A stretch of DNA of 64,000 bases from Polluticoccus soli (GCF_029269745.1 NZ_JARJHT010000001.1:2170001-2234000), one strand, 5' to 3'. Positions 35,420 through 43,980 are shown, counted from the first letter of the stretch. Notes: generated from the letters alone by a model not told the origin. A program made the numbers and translations.

Positions 35420-38400
35420 ACTCCAACTTCTCCTATATACCATCTCCTTTCCAAACGCTTGTAGCCACACTGCAGGAGGCGGAGAAGTTTGTATATACGG
35501 CTCCAACCTATGCTGCGGTACTCTGCCGCAAGAGCCTGGAAGAATGGGTGATCTGGTTGTATGAACATGATGAGACCCTGGAGGAACCATACGATCAAAG
35601 CCTTAGTGCCCGCATACACGCACAATCATTCAAGAACTTATTGGGCAGCACTCTGTTCCCGCAGATAAACCTGGTGCGGAAAATGGGTAATGATGCCGCC
35701 CACTCTAATATCACCATACAACCCGCACAGGCCCTGCATGCTCTAAACATCATGCACGGGTTCACCGGCTGGGTGGTCCGGCTCTATGCAGATGGTCCTT
35801 TAGTAACAGTGCCTCAATTTGATCCTAGCCTGGTTCAAAAAAACGCACCTGCTGTAGCTTATAAGGATAAGATCAAGGAGCTGGAAGAAACGCTGCTACA
35901 GGTACAGGAGATAAACCGCAAGCAACAGGAAGAGCTGGACCGTATACAAGCCAATAAGCAAAAACACGGTAAGCTACCTCCACCACCAGATCCAAATGAA
36001 AAAGTTACCCGTGAGCTATACATCAACCTCTTACTGCGGGAAGCCGGTTGGGATCCTTCAGGAGCCAATGTAGCCGAGTATCCGGTTACAGGTATGCCCA
36101 CAGGTGATGGTAAGAACAATGGCCCCGGTTATGCAGACTATGTGCTGTGGGGAGATGATGGCAAACCGTTGGCAGTGGTAGAAGCCAAACGTACCAGTAA
36201 AGATGCCACCATAGGCCAGCACCAGGCCAAACTGTATGCAGACTGTCTGGAAAAGATGCATGGTCAGAGGCCCATCATATTTTTCACCAATGGCTTTGAA
36301 ACATCCATCTGGGATGATATGCATTACCCGGCACGTAAGGTGCATGGTTTCTACAAAAAGCCGGAGCTGGAACTGCTGATACAAAGAAGGACAAGCCGTA
36401 CCTCTTTACAACAGGCAACAATAGATGCCTCTATAGCCGACAGGTATTATCAGATAGAAGCCATCAGAAGTGTAGGCAAGGTGCTGGAGAATAACGGCAG
36501 GGAAGCCCTGCTGGTTATGGCCACCGGTACAGGTAAAACCCGGACAGCTGCCGCACTGGTAGATGTACTGAGCAAATGCAACTGGGCTAAAAGAATACTC
36601 TTCCTGGCCGACCGTACAGCACTGGTAAGGCAAGCTAAAAATGCTTTTACCAATTACCTGCCCAACATGCCAGCAGTCAACCTCACGGAGGAAAAAGAAA
36701 ATACTAAGGTCCGGGTCGTATTCAGTACCTATCAGACAATGATCAACCTGATAGACCAGGAGTACGACGACAACCAGAGACATTTCGGGGTAGGCCATTT
36801 TGATATCATCATCTTCGACGAGATACACCGGAGTGTATATAACAGGTACCAGGCCATCTTCCAGTATTTTGATGGCTGCCGTATTGGTCTGACTGCCACT
36901 CCCCGGAGTGAAGGAGACAGGGACACTTATCACCTGTTTGGTCTCGAACCTCAGAACCCTACTTATGCATACGAGCTGGAGCAGGCAGTAAAAGATAAAT
37001 TCCTGGTACCGCCTAAGTCATACCCTGTAGCTCTTAAATTCCATAGAGAAGGCATCAGGTACGATGAACTAAGCCCGGAGGAACAAAGAGCCTATGAGGA
37101 AATGTTCACCGACCCGATTACAGGCGAATATCCGGACGAAATCGATAGTACAGCACTCAACCAGTGGCTGTTCAATGCCGATACCGTTGACCATGTACTG
37201 GCCCACCTGATGGAGCATGGTATAAAAGTAGCCGGAGGTGACAGGCTTGGTAAGACCATCATATTTGCCCGTAACTATAAACATGCGAAGTTTATTGAGG
37301 ACCGTTTTAATATTCAATATCCCCGGTACAAAGGAGATTTCTGTAAGACCATAGCTCATAACGAGCCGTATGCTTACGATATACTAAAAGCCTTTACCGA
37401 GAAGGATAAGGGTCCCCATATAGCGGTGTCGGTTGACATGCTGGACACAGGTATAGATGTACCGGAAGTAGTGAACCTGGTGTTTTATAAGCCAGTCAGG
37501 TCAAGAACCAAATTCTGGCAGATGATAGGCCGTGGTACCCGCCTGTGTAAAGACCTGTTTGGTCCCGGACTAGACAAAAAGGATTTTGTAATCTTCGACT
37601 TCTGTGAAAACTTCGAGTTCTTTGGTAAGAAACCGGAAGGTCTGGAAACCGGCCAGGGCAAATCAATAACGGCCCGCCTGTTTGGGCAAAGACTGAAACT
37701 CATTTTCCACCTGCAGAAAAAGCAGGAACCTGAATATACTCAATACACAGATGAACTCATTAGCTACCTGCACGGTCAGGTAGACCAGCTGGATGAAACC
37801 AGTTTCCTGGTACGGCAGCACTGGCGTACAGTCGAGCAATACCGGGATAAGTATAAATGGAATGCTCTGAATGACCTTCATATAAAAGAACTGGTGGACA
37901 ACATAGCCGGTATTGTTTACGAGAAAGATGAAGATGAAGCTGCCAAGCGGTTTGATAATCTCTGCTACACCATCCAGCTGCAGCTACTGGAGAAAGCATC
38001 CATTTCTGACAACCTTATTATTGAAGTTCAGACACTTGCAGCAAACCTGTCCCGCAGGGGAGCAATACCCTTGGTAGCTGCTAAGATGGACCTCATTAAA
38101 GAAGTTCAATCAAAAGGCTATTGGCAGAACCTGAGCATCTTTAAGATAGAATCTACCCGCCGTGACCTCAGGACATTGATGAAATTCCTAGAGAAGAATA
38201 CTGGCAGGATTCTGTATAGCAATTTTGATGATGAAATTGTATCAGCAGCAGCGGAAAGCAAGGACATCACTTACGAAGTAGGCCTGGAGGCTTACAAACG
38301 GAAAGTCCGTCAATATGTTTTGGAGAATGCAAACCACCTGACGATATATAAACTGAGGACTGCCCAACCGATCACAGCAGCAGAGATCCAGGATTTGGAA

Positions 38401-38742
38401 AAGATGCTCTTTGAGCAAGGGCCGGCCGGTAGCAGAACTGAATTTGAAAAAGTGTACGGCAAACAACCCCTCGGTACATTTATCAGATCCATACTCGGCA
38501 TGGATATCAATGCCGCGAAGATGGCCTTTGGTAAGTTCATTAACAATCCTTCCCTCAATGCCCAGCAGATCCGGTTTGTGGATATGATAATAGCCTATCT
38601 AACCACCAATGGCACCATAGATGTGGGCAAGTTATTCGAACCACCATTTACAGAAATCAACAGCAGTGGTTTACTTGGGGTGTTCAACCCCGACGAGGCT
38701 AATGAGCTTGTCAGGGTTATTGAAGAATTGTCAGCTGCATAA
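35416..38742 (+). CDS. hsdR: Type I restriction endonuclease subunit HsdR
   Basis: An 1108-residue translocase-nuclease. Residues 1-130 form an N-terminal helical domain with the look of DUF4145 (SPFQTLVATLQEAEKFVYTAPTYAAVLCRKSLEEWVIWLY), followed by a coiled coil near 155-185. The nuclease comes next: DYVLWGDDGKPLAVVEAKR, with D241 and E256-A-K258 as the PD-(D/E)xK residues. SF2 motor motifs follow: Walker A ATGTGKT at 369-375, DEIH at 468-471 and LTATPRSEGDRDTY. The C-terminal third is the EcoEI-type HsdR domain (ISYLHGQVDQLDETSF to GLLGVFN). It translocates and cuts unmethylated DNA. The ATGA overlap with hsdS couples translation. Confidence 0.95.
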   Translation: MNSNFSYIPSPFQTLVATLQEAEKFVYTAPTYAAVLCRKSLEEWVIWLYEHDETLEEPYDQSLSARIHAQSFKNLLGSTLFPQINLVRKMGNDAAHSNITIQPAQALHALNIMHGFTGWVVRLYADGPLVTVPQFDPSLVQKNAPAVAYKDKIKELEETLLQVQEINRKQQEELDRIQANKQKHGKLPPPPDPNEKVTRELYINLLLREAGWDPSGANVAEYPVTGMPTGDGKNNGPGYADYVLWGDDGKPLAVVEAKRTSKDATIGQHQAKLYADCLEKMHGQRPIIFFTNGFETSIWDDMHYPARKVHGFYKKPELELLIQRRTSRTSLQQATIDASIADRYYQIEAIRSVGKVLENNGREALLVMATGTGKTRTAAALVDVLSKCNWAKRILFLADRTALVRQAKNAFTNYLPNMPAVNLTEEKENTKVRVVFSTYQTMINLIDQEYDDNQRHFGVGHFDIIIFDEIHRSVYNRYQAIFQYFDGCRIGLTATPRSEGDRDTYHLFGLEPQNPTYAYELEQAVKDKFLVPPKSYPVALKFHREGIRYDELSPEEQRAYEEMFTDPITGEYPDEIDSTALNQWLFNADTVDHVLAHLMEHGIKVAGGDRLGKTIIFARNYKHAKFIEDRFNIQYPRYKGDFCKTIAHNEPYAYDILKAFTEKDKGPHIAVSVDMLDTGIDVPEVVNLVFYKPVRSRTKFWQMIGRGTRLCKDLFGPGLDKKDFVIFDFCENFEFFGKKPEGLETGQGKSITARLFGQRLKLIFHLQKKQEPEYTQYTDELISYLHGQVDQLDETSFLVRQHWRTVEQYRDKYKWNALNDLHIKELVDNIAGIVYEKDEDEAAKRFDNLCYTIQLQLLEKASISDNLIIEVQTLAANLSRRGAIPLVAAKMDLIKEVQSKGYWQNLSIFKIESTRRDLRTLMKFLEKNTGRILYSNFDDEIVSAAAESKDITYEVGLEAYKRKVRQYVLENANHLTIYKLRTAQPITAAEIQDLEKMLFEQGPAGSRTEFEKVYGKQPLGTFIRSILGMDINAAKMAFGKFINNPSLNAQQIRFVDMIIAYLTTNGTIDVGKLFEPPFTEINSSGLLGVFNPDEANELVRVIEELSAA

Positions 38743-38748
38743 GCAGAA

Positions 38749-38841
38749 TTATCCCCAAAAAATATCCACAATACATCAACACGTTTGATATTGATCGGTG
38801 ATTTTCGTAAATTCACTAACTATCAAATCCTATCAAATGAT
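38749..38841. other. Possible origin-like region before the polymerase-like gene
   Basis: Two near-consensus DnaA boxes lie 13 bp apart start to start: TTATCCCCA (38749) and ATATCCACA (38762), each one mismatch from TTATCCACA. Two TATCAAAT direct repeats spaced by 10 bp follow at 38821 and 38831. The stretch is AT-rich and precedes a replication-like gene. Origin function is a guess. Confidence 0.35.
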
Positions 38842-40444
38842 ACCAACAAGAAAGCCGTCTCCAAAGGAGGTTGCAGATACCCGTAAGTACGTTGCCAATT
38901 TTATCGACCAACCTGATTTTTACAATGAACCACTAGCTTATCGGGTCCCTAAAAACCTCAGTAAAACATTTCTCATCAGCAAAACCCCGCCATGGTGTTC
39001 CCCCGATGAATGGGTGAATGCCTGCTGGTATGTTACCGGAACCATTTGCCTATTACAAAGAAAAGCTAAAGCCAAAGGGAAAAAGGACTTCTTCAACGTG
39101 CCTCTGCACGCTGCAACGTTGAGGAAAACTCTTGGTGAAAATTATTCGTCGTTTATTGACCACATGAAGTCGGCCGATGTTGGACTAATAATTCGCACGG
39201 GTGACTACTATCCTGGCCTACAAAGCACCCAATATTCATTAGGAACAGATTACCGGGATCAGCCAGGAAAATTCCGACCAATTACAAATCCGGCCATTAA
39301 AGAGCGGCTTGCCCGGTGGAAACACGATGATTGGAAGGAACAAAAACAGCGGCTTGTTGACTACTATTATATCACTCGTTGGCTTTATTCAGGCAAGCTA
39401 GCTATTAACATGGAGGCGGCATTAACAGAATTACCTGGCTACAGAGAAAGAAAAGTCTCGGTTATAAATAACAGCAATTGGTCAGAGGAAAAAAAATCCC
39501 GGGAGTTGCAGAAACTCGATGACGAGCTGAAAAGGATGACAAAGCATATAACCTGCTTTGACCCTAGCGTCGGAGTGAAAGTTGACGATCGGGGGCGTTT
39601 ATACAGCTCAGTAACTAAAATAAACAGCATACTTAGAACTTTCATTACTTATGACGGACAGGAAATGGTCTGCATCGACCTCAAAGGAAGCCAACCGCTA
39701 CACTTTCTATTCTGTACACGTCAGGAATTCTACAGCAAGACTGACGAGTTCAGTCTGCATAAACTGAAACCAGAGCAGGCAAAGCACGTAATGGAATACA
39801 CAAACGTTAAACATCTAAAGACAGTATACAAGACTCTTTCCATTATCCTTCTAAAAAACACTCAAACCCTTACTGACAAAGGGTTTCAGCTTCCCAATTT
39901 TGCAACCATCATACGTGAAGGCAGATTATATGAGCATATCCAAGAATACTTCGAGCTGCATTATCCAACCTCCAAATGCTGCAATTCTAGAAGTAAGGCC
40001 AAACTCTGGGTAATGGAGATGTTCTATAATAAAGTCGTCCGGTTTGGCAAACAAAAAGTCAAACACTGGAGGATACTTAAGGTTCTGTTTCCGGAAGTGG
40101 CAGCACTGATAACCATATTAAAGGCCGAACGCTACCAAGACCTTGCCCACCTCCTGCAGATGATCGAAGCAAAAATGCTGTTGGAGAAAGTATGCAAGAA
40201 TATTTTCAACGCCAATCCTAGTATTCCCATTTTTACCGTTCACGACTCTATCCTTACAACCAGGGAGCATGCAAGCACGGTTAAGGAGATACTTTTAGCT
40301 ACGTACCGTGAATATCTCGATTTTGACGCACAGCTTCATGACAAGGCCCTCAATCCCAAGGAATATACAGATACGGTAGATGACTACATTCTTGACAAAT
40401 TAAAACTGGCTCGCAAAGAGTCTAAAAATAGAGCCGCGGCATAA
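38837..40444 (+). CDS. Compact single-subunit (T7-type) polymerase-like protein
   Basis: A 535-residue protein (ATG 38837; the frame opens at 38798 but MIPTRK is the better start). I recognise no established family by name, but it carries all the palm/fingers signatures of T7-like RNA polymerase. Motif A is CIDLKGSQPLHF (Asp281, Ser285, His289, Phe290), matching the DxxxSxxxHF of T7 RNAP. Motif B is SRSKAKLWVMEMFYN (Arg385, Lys389, Val392, Met393, Tyr397), matching RxxxKxxVMxxxY. Motif C is TVHDSILT (His469, Asp470, Ser471), matching HDS. Spacing A-B is 108 residues (T7: 94) and B-C 81 (T7: 181), so the fingers insert is short. There is no N-terminal promoter-recognition domain of T7 size. 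The role may be priming, replication or transcription of the island. Confidence 0.75.
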   Translation: MIPTRKPSPKEVADTRKYVANFIDQPDFYNEPLAYRVPKNLSKTFLISKTPPWCSPDEWVNACWYVTGTICLLQRKAKAKGKKDFFNVPLHAATLRKTLGENYSSFIDHMKSADVGLIIRTGDYYPGLQSTQYSLGTDYRDQPGKFRPITNPAIKERLARWKHDDWKEQKQRLVDYYYITRWLYSGKLAINMEAALTELPGYRERKVSVINNSNWSEEKKSRELQKLDDELKRMTKHITCFDPSVGVKVDDRGRLYSSVTKINSILRTFITYDGQEMVCIDLKGSQPLHFLFCTRQEFYSKTDEFSLHKLKPEQAKHVMEYTNVKHLKTVYKTLSIILLKNTQTLTDKGFQLPNFATIIREGRLYEHIQEYFELHYPTSKCCNSRSKAKLWVMEMFYNKVVRFGKQKVKHWRILKVLFPEVAALITILKAERYQDLAHLLQMIEAKMLLEKVCKNIFNANPSIPIFTVHDSILTTREHASTVKEILLATYREYLDFDAQLHDKALNPKEYTDTVDDYILDKLKLARKESKNRAAA

Positions 40445-40745
40445 TTTCAATTATCCTTCCTAGACGTCCTTGTCTACATTTTTCGTCCTGAAAATCTTGA
40501 CTGGGTGGTTCTCTATGAGTGGTTACCCTTGATGTGGTTATTGCCAAGTTTGCAAGGTTTACACCTTTTAAGTTTAGCCGGAAGCCGGACTAAATAGCTA
40601 CAAAAAATTTTGGAAGTGTAGTCCTGTGTATCAGTACTTACCTATCCAACCTCCCCCGGCCCTAATCCTGACAGCGGATACCCCCACCCTTTCCTACAGG
40701 GGAATTCCGCATTTACTTTCTCAAACCAAATTAATTTTTGAACCT
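40445..40745. other. Intergenic region with inverted repeat
   Basis: No gene supported: a frame open upstream of 40746 (from 40626) has Pro-rich improbable protein. An inverted repeat lies at 40573-40594 (TTTAGCCGG / CCGGACTAAA, one bulged A, 3-nt loop). Near the right end, TTAATTTTTG at 40731-40740 approaches a TAnnTTTG promoter box and precedes the ATG at 40746 by few bases. Confidence 0.5.
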
Positions 40746-41090
40746 ATGGTAAAGATCACAGGGTATGCTCTACGTGAGCGAAAAGATGGCACTCCCTTTG
40801 TCACTCTGCAACTCACTGGTGGCGTTGAATTAGTTCAATCCCAGGCAACGGGTAACTTTTATGCTACTGTCCGGAAGTGTAACATTCCTGCCACCTTTCC
40901 TGAAGACGTGGCTAAGATGATGATTGGCCAACAGCTGGACGGTGAAATTGTCCGTGTTCAGGTTGACCCCTACGAGTATTTGAACCAGCGTACCGGTGAG
41001 GTAATGATGTTGACCCATTCGTATGCATACCGGCCTAAGGGAGCTATTGAGCTCATTGGCCATACACCGGTAATGGAAACCGTGCACTAA
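40746..41090 (+). CDS. 114-residue protein of the island replication block
   Basis: A 114-residue soluble protein starting MVKITGYALRERKDGTPFVTLQLTGGVELVQS. The pattern of strands (VTLQLTGG, FYATVRKCNIPATF, IVRVQVDPYEYL) suggests a small OB- or SH3-like barrel of the kind found in ssDNA-binding or phage recombination accessory proteins. I cannot confirm this. The frame extends upstream to 40626, but the ATG at 40746 is favoured. A terminator follows at 41095 and the RecA-like ATPase starts 56 bp downstream. No family is recognised. Confidence 0.65.
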   Translation: MVKITGYALRERKDGTPFVTLQLTGGVELVQSQATGNFYATVRKCNIPATFPEDVAKMMIGQQLDGEIVRVQVDPYEYLNQRTGEVMMLTHSYAYRPKGAIELIGHTPVMETVH

Positions 41091-41094
41091 GTAC

Positions 41095-41121
41095 AAGGGC
41101 TGGTTATTCCGGCCCTTTTTT
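41095..41121 (+). terminator. Terminator after the 114-residue gene
   Basis: Stem AAGGGCTGG / CCGGCCCTT with one G-U pair, loop TTATT, then six T. Confidence 0.75.
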
Positions 41122-41145
41122 ATTCAACCTTTTAATTCAGAAAAC

Positions 41146-42018
41146 ATGTTATTAGAAACTGCTAAAAGACGGCGGGCTAAGATCCGTATGTCTTTACAAG
41201 GCCCGTCAGGAAGTGGAAAAACTCATTCATCCTTACTGCTAGCATTCGGCCTGTGTGGAGACTGGAACAAAATAGCCGTTGTAGACACAGAACACCACTC
41301 AGCTGAGTTGTACTCTGACCTAGGACCGTATAAAGTGCTTAACCTGGCTGCTCCATTTACTCCTGAACGTTACATGGACGCCATCACCATTTGTGAGCAG
41401 GGTGGTATGGAGGTCGTAATACTCGACTCTATAACACACGAGTGGGAATACCTATTAGACTATCACTCCTCCCTGCCCGGCAACAGCTTTACTAACTGGA
41501 ACAAGATTACACCCCGGCATAATGCCCTGGTACAAAGAATTCTGCATTCATCCAGCCATGTCATAGCTACCGTCCGTACCAAGCAAGATTATGTGCTGAC
41601 TGAAAAAAATGGCAAACAGGTTCCGGAAAAAGTTGGACTAAAATCTGTACAGAGAGACGGCCTGGAGTATGAATTCACCCTTGTATTTGACCTGGATATT
41701 AAGAACAATGCCACTGCCAGTAAGGACAGAACCGGGTTATTCCATGGCAAGCCGGAGCAGAAGATTACCATTGATACAGGCAGAGAGATCCTTAACTGGT
41801 GCAAGAGTGGAGATCCCATAACTGCAGATGACATCACCCGCAGAATTGGTGACACAAAATCTATTGAGGAACTACTGACCATCTTCTACCAGTACCCGGA
41901 TTTTCAGGCATCACTAAAGCCGGAATTTGAGCAGCAGAAAAGAAGACTGATAATAAATGATGAGGCTCATAGGGAACTCGGCACCGGTAATATTCCAATG
42001 AACGGTACTGGCCATTAA
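41146..42018 (+). CDS. RecA-like (Sak4/AAA_24-type) ATPase
   Basis: A 290-residue ATPase. Walker A is GPSGSGKTHSSLLLA (residues about 19-26). Walker B is VVILDSITHEWEYLL. A Gln/His sensor lies in HNALVQRILHSSSHVIATVRTKQDY, and a family-typical GLKSVQRDGLEYEFTLVFDL follows. This layout matches the Sak4-type single-strand annealing/recombination ATPases of phages and mobile elements. It probably loads on ssDNA during replication or recombination of the element. The last ~80 residues are helical and charged. It lies between a small protein gene and an 80-residue gene in the right half of the island. Confidence 0.85.
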   Translation: MLLETAKRRRAKIRMSLQGPSGSGKTHSSLLLAFGLCGDWNKIAVVDTEHHSAELYSDLGPYKVLNLAAPFTPERYMDAITICEQGGMEVVILDSITHEWEYLLDYHSSLPGNSFTNWNKITPRHNALVQRILHSSSHVIATVRTKQDYVLTEKNGKQVPEKVGLKSVQRDGLEYEFTLVFDLDIKNNATASKDRTGLFHGKPEQKITIDTGREILNWCKSGDPITADDITRRIGDTKSIEELLTIFYQYPDFQASLKPEFEQQKRRLIINDEAHRELGTGNIPMNGTGH

Positions 42019-42039
42019 TACACTTCTAAAACTTTGTTT

Positions 42040-42282
42040 ATGGACCCACCGCAGATAAATTTCGTTGACAACAACAGCATCCTGATAATAAACCGACATG
42101 GGTTGATGAAGCAGGTATTCGTTCCCTTTAAAGTCATCGTAGCCGTCAATATATCCATCTTCCGGATTGGCAATGTGGTATATGTAGATGAGGTGAGCCA
42201 GGACAGGCAGAACCGGTTAATGTACCGTGTCGCTGGTAAATGGTGGCATTATGACCTGTTTGTAATAGCAGTTGGGTTCTGA
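42040..42282 (+). CDS. 80-residue protein of the island
   Basis: Begins with ATG at 42040 (MDPPQINFVDNN); an upstream TTG at 42034 is less likely. The mature sequence alternates strands (SILIINRHGLMKQVFVPFKVIVAVNI, IGNVVYVDEVS, GKWWHYDLFVIAV), suggesting a small beta barrel. It follows the RecA-like gene by 21 bp and is convergent with the XRE regulator, whose stop is 4 bp away. No family recognised; an SH3-like or Tudor-like fold is only a guess. Confidence 0.6.
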   Translation: MDPPQINFVDNNSILIINRHGLMKQVFVPFKVIVAVNISIFRIGNVVYVDEVSQDRQNRLMYRVAGKWWHYDLFVIAVGF

Positions 42283-42285
42283 TGC

Positions 42286-42516
42286 TTACAAACCGTCTAT
42301 AAGCTCAGACATTTCAATATTCAGGCCTTTACAGATGTCTTTGAGATAAAGAAATGACGGGTTGATGTTTCCCTTTTCAAGCCGGTGAACCGATTGCTTA
42401 TCCTTATCTACGGCATGTGCCAATTGTTCAAGAGTGAAGTTCTTTGCCAGCCGGAGAGACTTCACTCTTTCTCCCAACCGGACCAGGTACTCCCTCTGAG
42501 CTTTACTAATTGGCAT
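42286..42516 (-). CDS. XRE-family transcriptional regulator
   Basis: A 76-residue Cro/C1-type helix-turn-helix protein. HTH pattern: RLGERVKSLRLAKNFTLEQLAHAVDKDKQSVHRLEKGNINPSFLYLKDICKGL. It is the only minus-strand gene of the island. A -7 box is visible at 42573-42580 (minus). It probably acts as the switch controlling element genes, which is typical in satellites and prophages. The target operator cannot be identified. Confidence 0.92.
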   Translation of the reverse strand: MPISKAQREYLVRLGERVKSLRLAKNFTLEQLAHAVDKDKQSVHRLEKGNINPSFLYLKDICKGLNIEMSELIDGL

Positions 42517-42572
42517 CGGGCCAATAGTAGAAAGACCACCAAAAAATTAAGTCAACGGATTCGTTTACTTTT

Positions 42573-42580
42573 CAAATATA
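42573..42580 (-). promoter_or_regulatory. -7 box upstream of the XRE regulator
   Basis: TATATTTG on the minus strand matches TAnnTTTG and leaves a leader of about 50 nt before the ATG at 42516. The surrounding sequence is very AT-rich. Confidence 0.5.
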
Positions 42581-42626
42581 TTATATATTTTGCATTTCAC
42601 TATTTTATCACTTTAATAACCAATCT

Positions 42627-43091
42627 ATGAAAAATCTTCGCCTGATTATTCTTCTGGTTTTTGCAGCATCGTGCAAAAAATCCTCTACCGGAAACAATCC
42701 CACCTCCACCCTTAATGCAACTGAACAAAAGCTTGTCGGCACCTGGTATCTGAAGAAAGAAAGACTTATCCAAACTCCCATGGATACCACTTACACTATT
42801 TTTTCCGGCAAGCCTTATGTTAAGTTTACTGATGCTCCGTACCTGGATAGTGCATACAAAAACAGGAAAAGGTATACTGATAATGCAGGCATGGCTATAC
42901 CTAGCATAGGTAATATGCGGGGTAGTACCACATTTGAAGAGTTCGGCTGGGAATACGATGAAAATTCGGATCAGCTTATAGTGTATGCCTTCAACTATAC
43001 TATAGCTGCTATAGATCAGAAGAACCTTATTTTATGCCCGACAATCCACAATACGGGTGCTTCAAAGGACACCCTTTGGTTTGAAAAATAA
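42627..43091 (+). CDS. Lipocalin-like lipoprotein on the island
   Basis: A 154-residue lipoprotein (lipobox FAASCKK near residue 15). The mature part begins ATEQKLVGTWYLKKERLIQ, a lipocalin-type GTW motif, followed by beta-rich sequence (FEEFGWEYDENSDQLIVYAF, DQKNLILCPTIHN). Many Bacteroidota surface lipoproteins share this. It is unusual cargo in an island. It is divergent from the XRE gene, with 110 bp between. Confidence 0.75.
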   Translation: MKNLRLIILLVFAASCKKSSTGNNPTSTLNATEQKLVGTWYLKKERLIQTPMDTTYTIFSGKPYVKFTDAPYLDSAYKNRKRYTDNAGMAIPSIGNMRGSTTFEEFGWEYDENSDQLIVYAFNYTIAAIDQKNLILCPTIHNTGASKDTLWFEK

Positions 43092-43112
43092 AGCCATTCC
43101 AATACCATCAAA

Positions 43113-43259
43113 ATGTCATTACAACCAATACTTGCTGTTGTGTTTAGATTCATGTATACACAAAGCAAGCCCGGAGACATGTTTGCCTTTTGGGGAGGAG
43201 TTTTACTTATCTGGATAGTAGTAAAGCTTATTAACTGGTTCTTAAAACTGTTTAAATGA
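43113..43259 (+). CDS. 48-residue single-pass membrane protein
   Basis: A short open frame not far behind the lipoprotein gene. Starts MSLQPILAVVFRF and has one strong hydrophobic helix (FAFWGGVLLIWIVVKLINWFL), ending KLFK. The composition fits a small membrane peptide with a basic cytosolic tail. It could be a toxin-like or holin-like peptide, or a chance frame. No family recognised. Confidence 0.45.
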   Translation: MSLQPILAVVFRFMYTQSKPGDMFAFWGGVLLIWIVVKLINWFLKLFK

Positions 43260-43328
43260 GCATTTTTGAAACCATGCTTGCTATACTGGCATAGGCCACA
43301 AATAGAATAGCATTACATTTTTTAACAC

Positions 43329-43361
43329 AGCCTGTACTTCCTTGAAGAGGTACGGGCTTTT
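43329..43361 (+). terminator. Terminator before the RadC-like gene
   Basis: Stem AGCCTGTAC / GTACGGGCT (one G-U) with a long loop, then six T. It overlaps the N-terminal extension of the RadC-like frame, which supports the start at 43375. Confidence 0.6.
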
Positions 43362-43374
43362 TTCATTTTTATTT

Positions 43375-43830
43375 ATGGAGCAACTATATAAGCTAGCTGA
43401 AATTAAGGTCCGGTATAACCGGTCCACACGTAAGGAGATTGAGCCTCTGATAAAGGGATCAGATGATGCCATCACTGTACTGAGGAAATTCTACAGCTCC
43501 GACACTATTGAGCTGCAGGAGCAATTCATTGTTCTATACCTAAACCGGGCAAACCAGGTTATAGGGGTATATAAGATGTCTACAGGAGGAATAACCGGTA
43601 CTATTGCTGACATCAGGATCATGCTGGGAGTAGCCCTGCAAACGGCTGCCTCGTCCATTATTATGAGTCATAATCACCCAAGCGGAAATCTTATTCCCTC
43701 CGGTGCAGATAAGGAGCTAACTAAGAAAATGTCCGAAGCCTGCCGGTACATGGATATTAAGCTACTGGACCATCTGATCCTATCGGCGGAAGGTTACCAC
43801 AGTATGGCCGAGGACGGATTGACTTCATGA
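43375..43830 (+). CDS. RadC-family JAB/MPN metallo-protein
   Basis: A 151-residue protein starting MEQLYKLAEIKVRY, at ATG 43375. The JAMM-type motif is SHNHPSGNLIPSGAD: His99, His101 and Asp112. The preceding YLNRANQVIGVYKMSTGGITGTIADIR and LGVALQTAASSIIM are family-typical. It lacks the N-terminal helix-hairpin-helix part of full RadC, as do many copies on phages and mobile elements of Bacteroidota. These are often the last gene next to an attachment site, as here, where attR begins 150 bp downstream. Role unclear; earlier claims of DNA repair are doubtful. Confidence 0.93.
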   Translation: MEQLYKLAEIKVRYNRSTRKEIEPLIKGSDDAITVLRKFYSSDTIELQEQFIVLYLNRANQVIGVYKMSTGGITGTIADIRIMLGVALQTAASSIIMSHNHPSGNLIPSGADKELTKKMSEACRYMDIKLLDHLILSAEGYHSMAEDGLTS

Positions 43831-43980
43831 GTCAGCAATATTCGGTAATTTGTACTAAGTATGGCCATGTGCTCAAATAATACACCAAATCTGCTACCAG
43901 GTAACCAAAATCGGTCTACCGCCGCTATTGTGCCCAGAAATTCAAAGCTTAAATCATTGACTGTAAAGAGTTTCGGAATA

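Noticed and set aside
38798-40444. Polymerase-like protein as a DNA polymerase I relative
   Set aside because: Motif C is HDS and motif B carries VM after the Lys, both of T7 RNAP type; a DNA polymerase remains possible but is the weaker reading.
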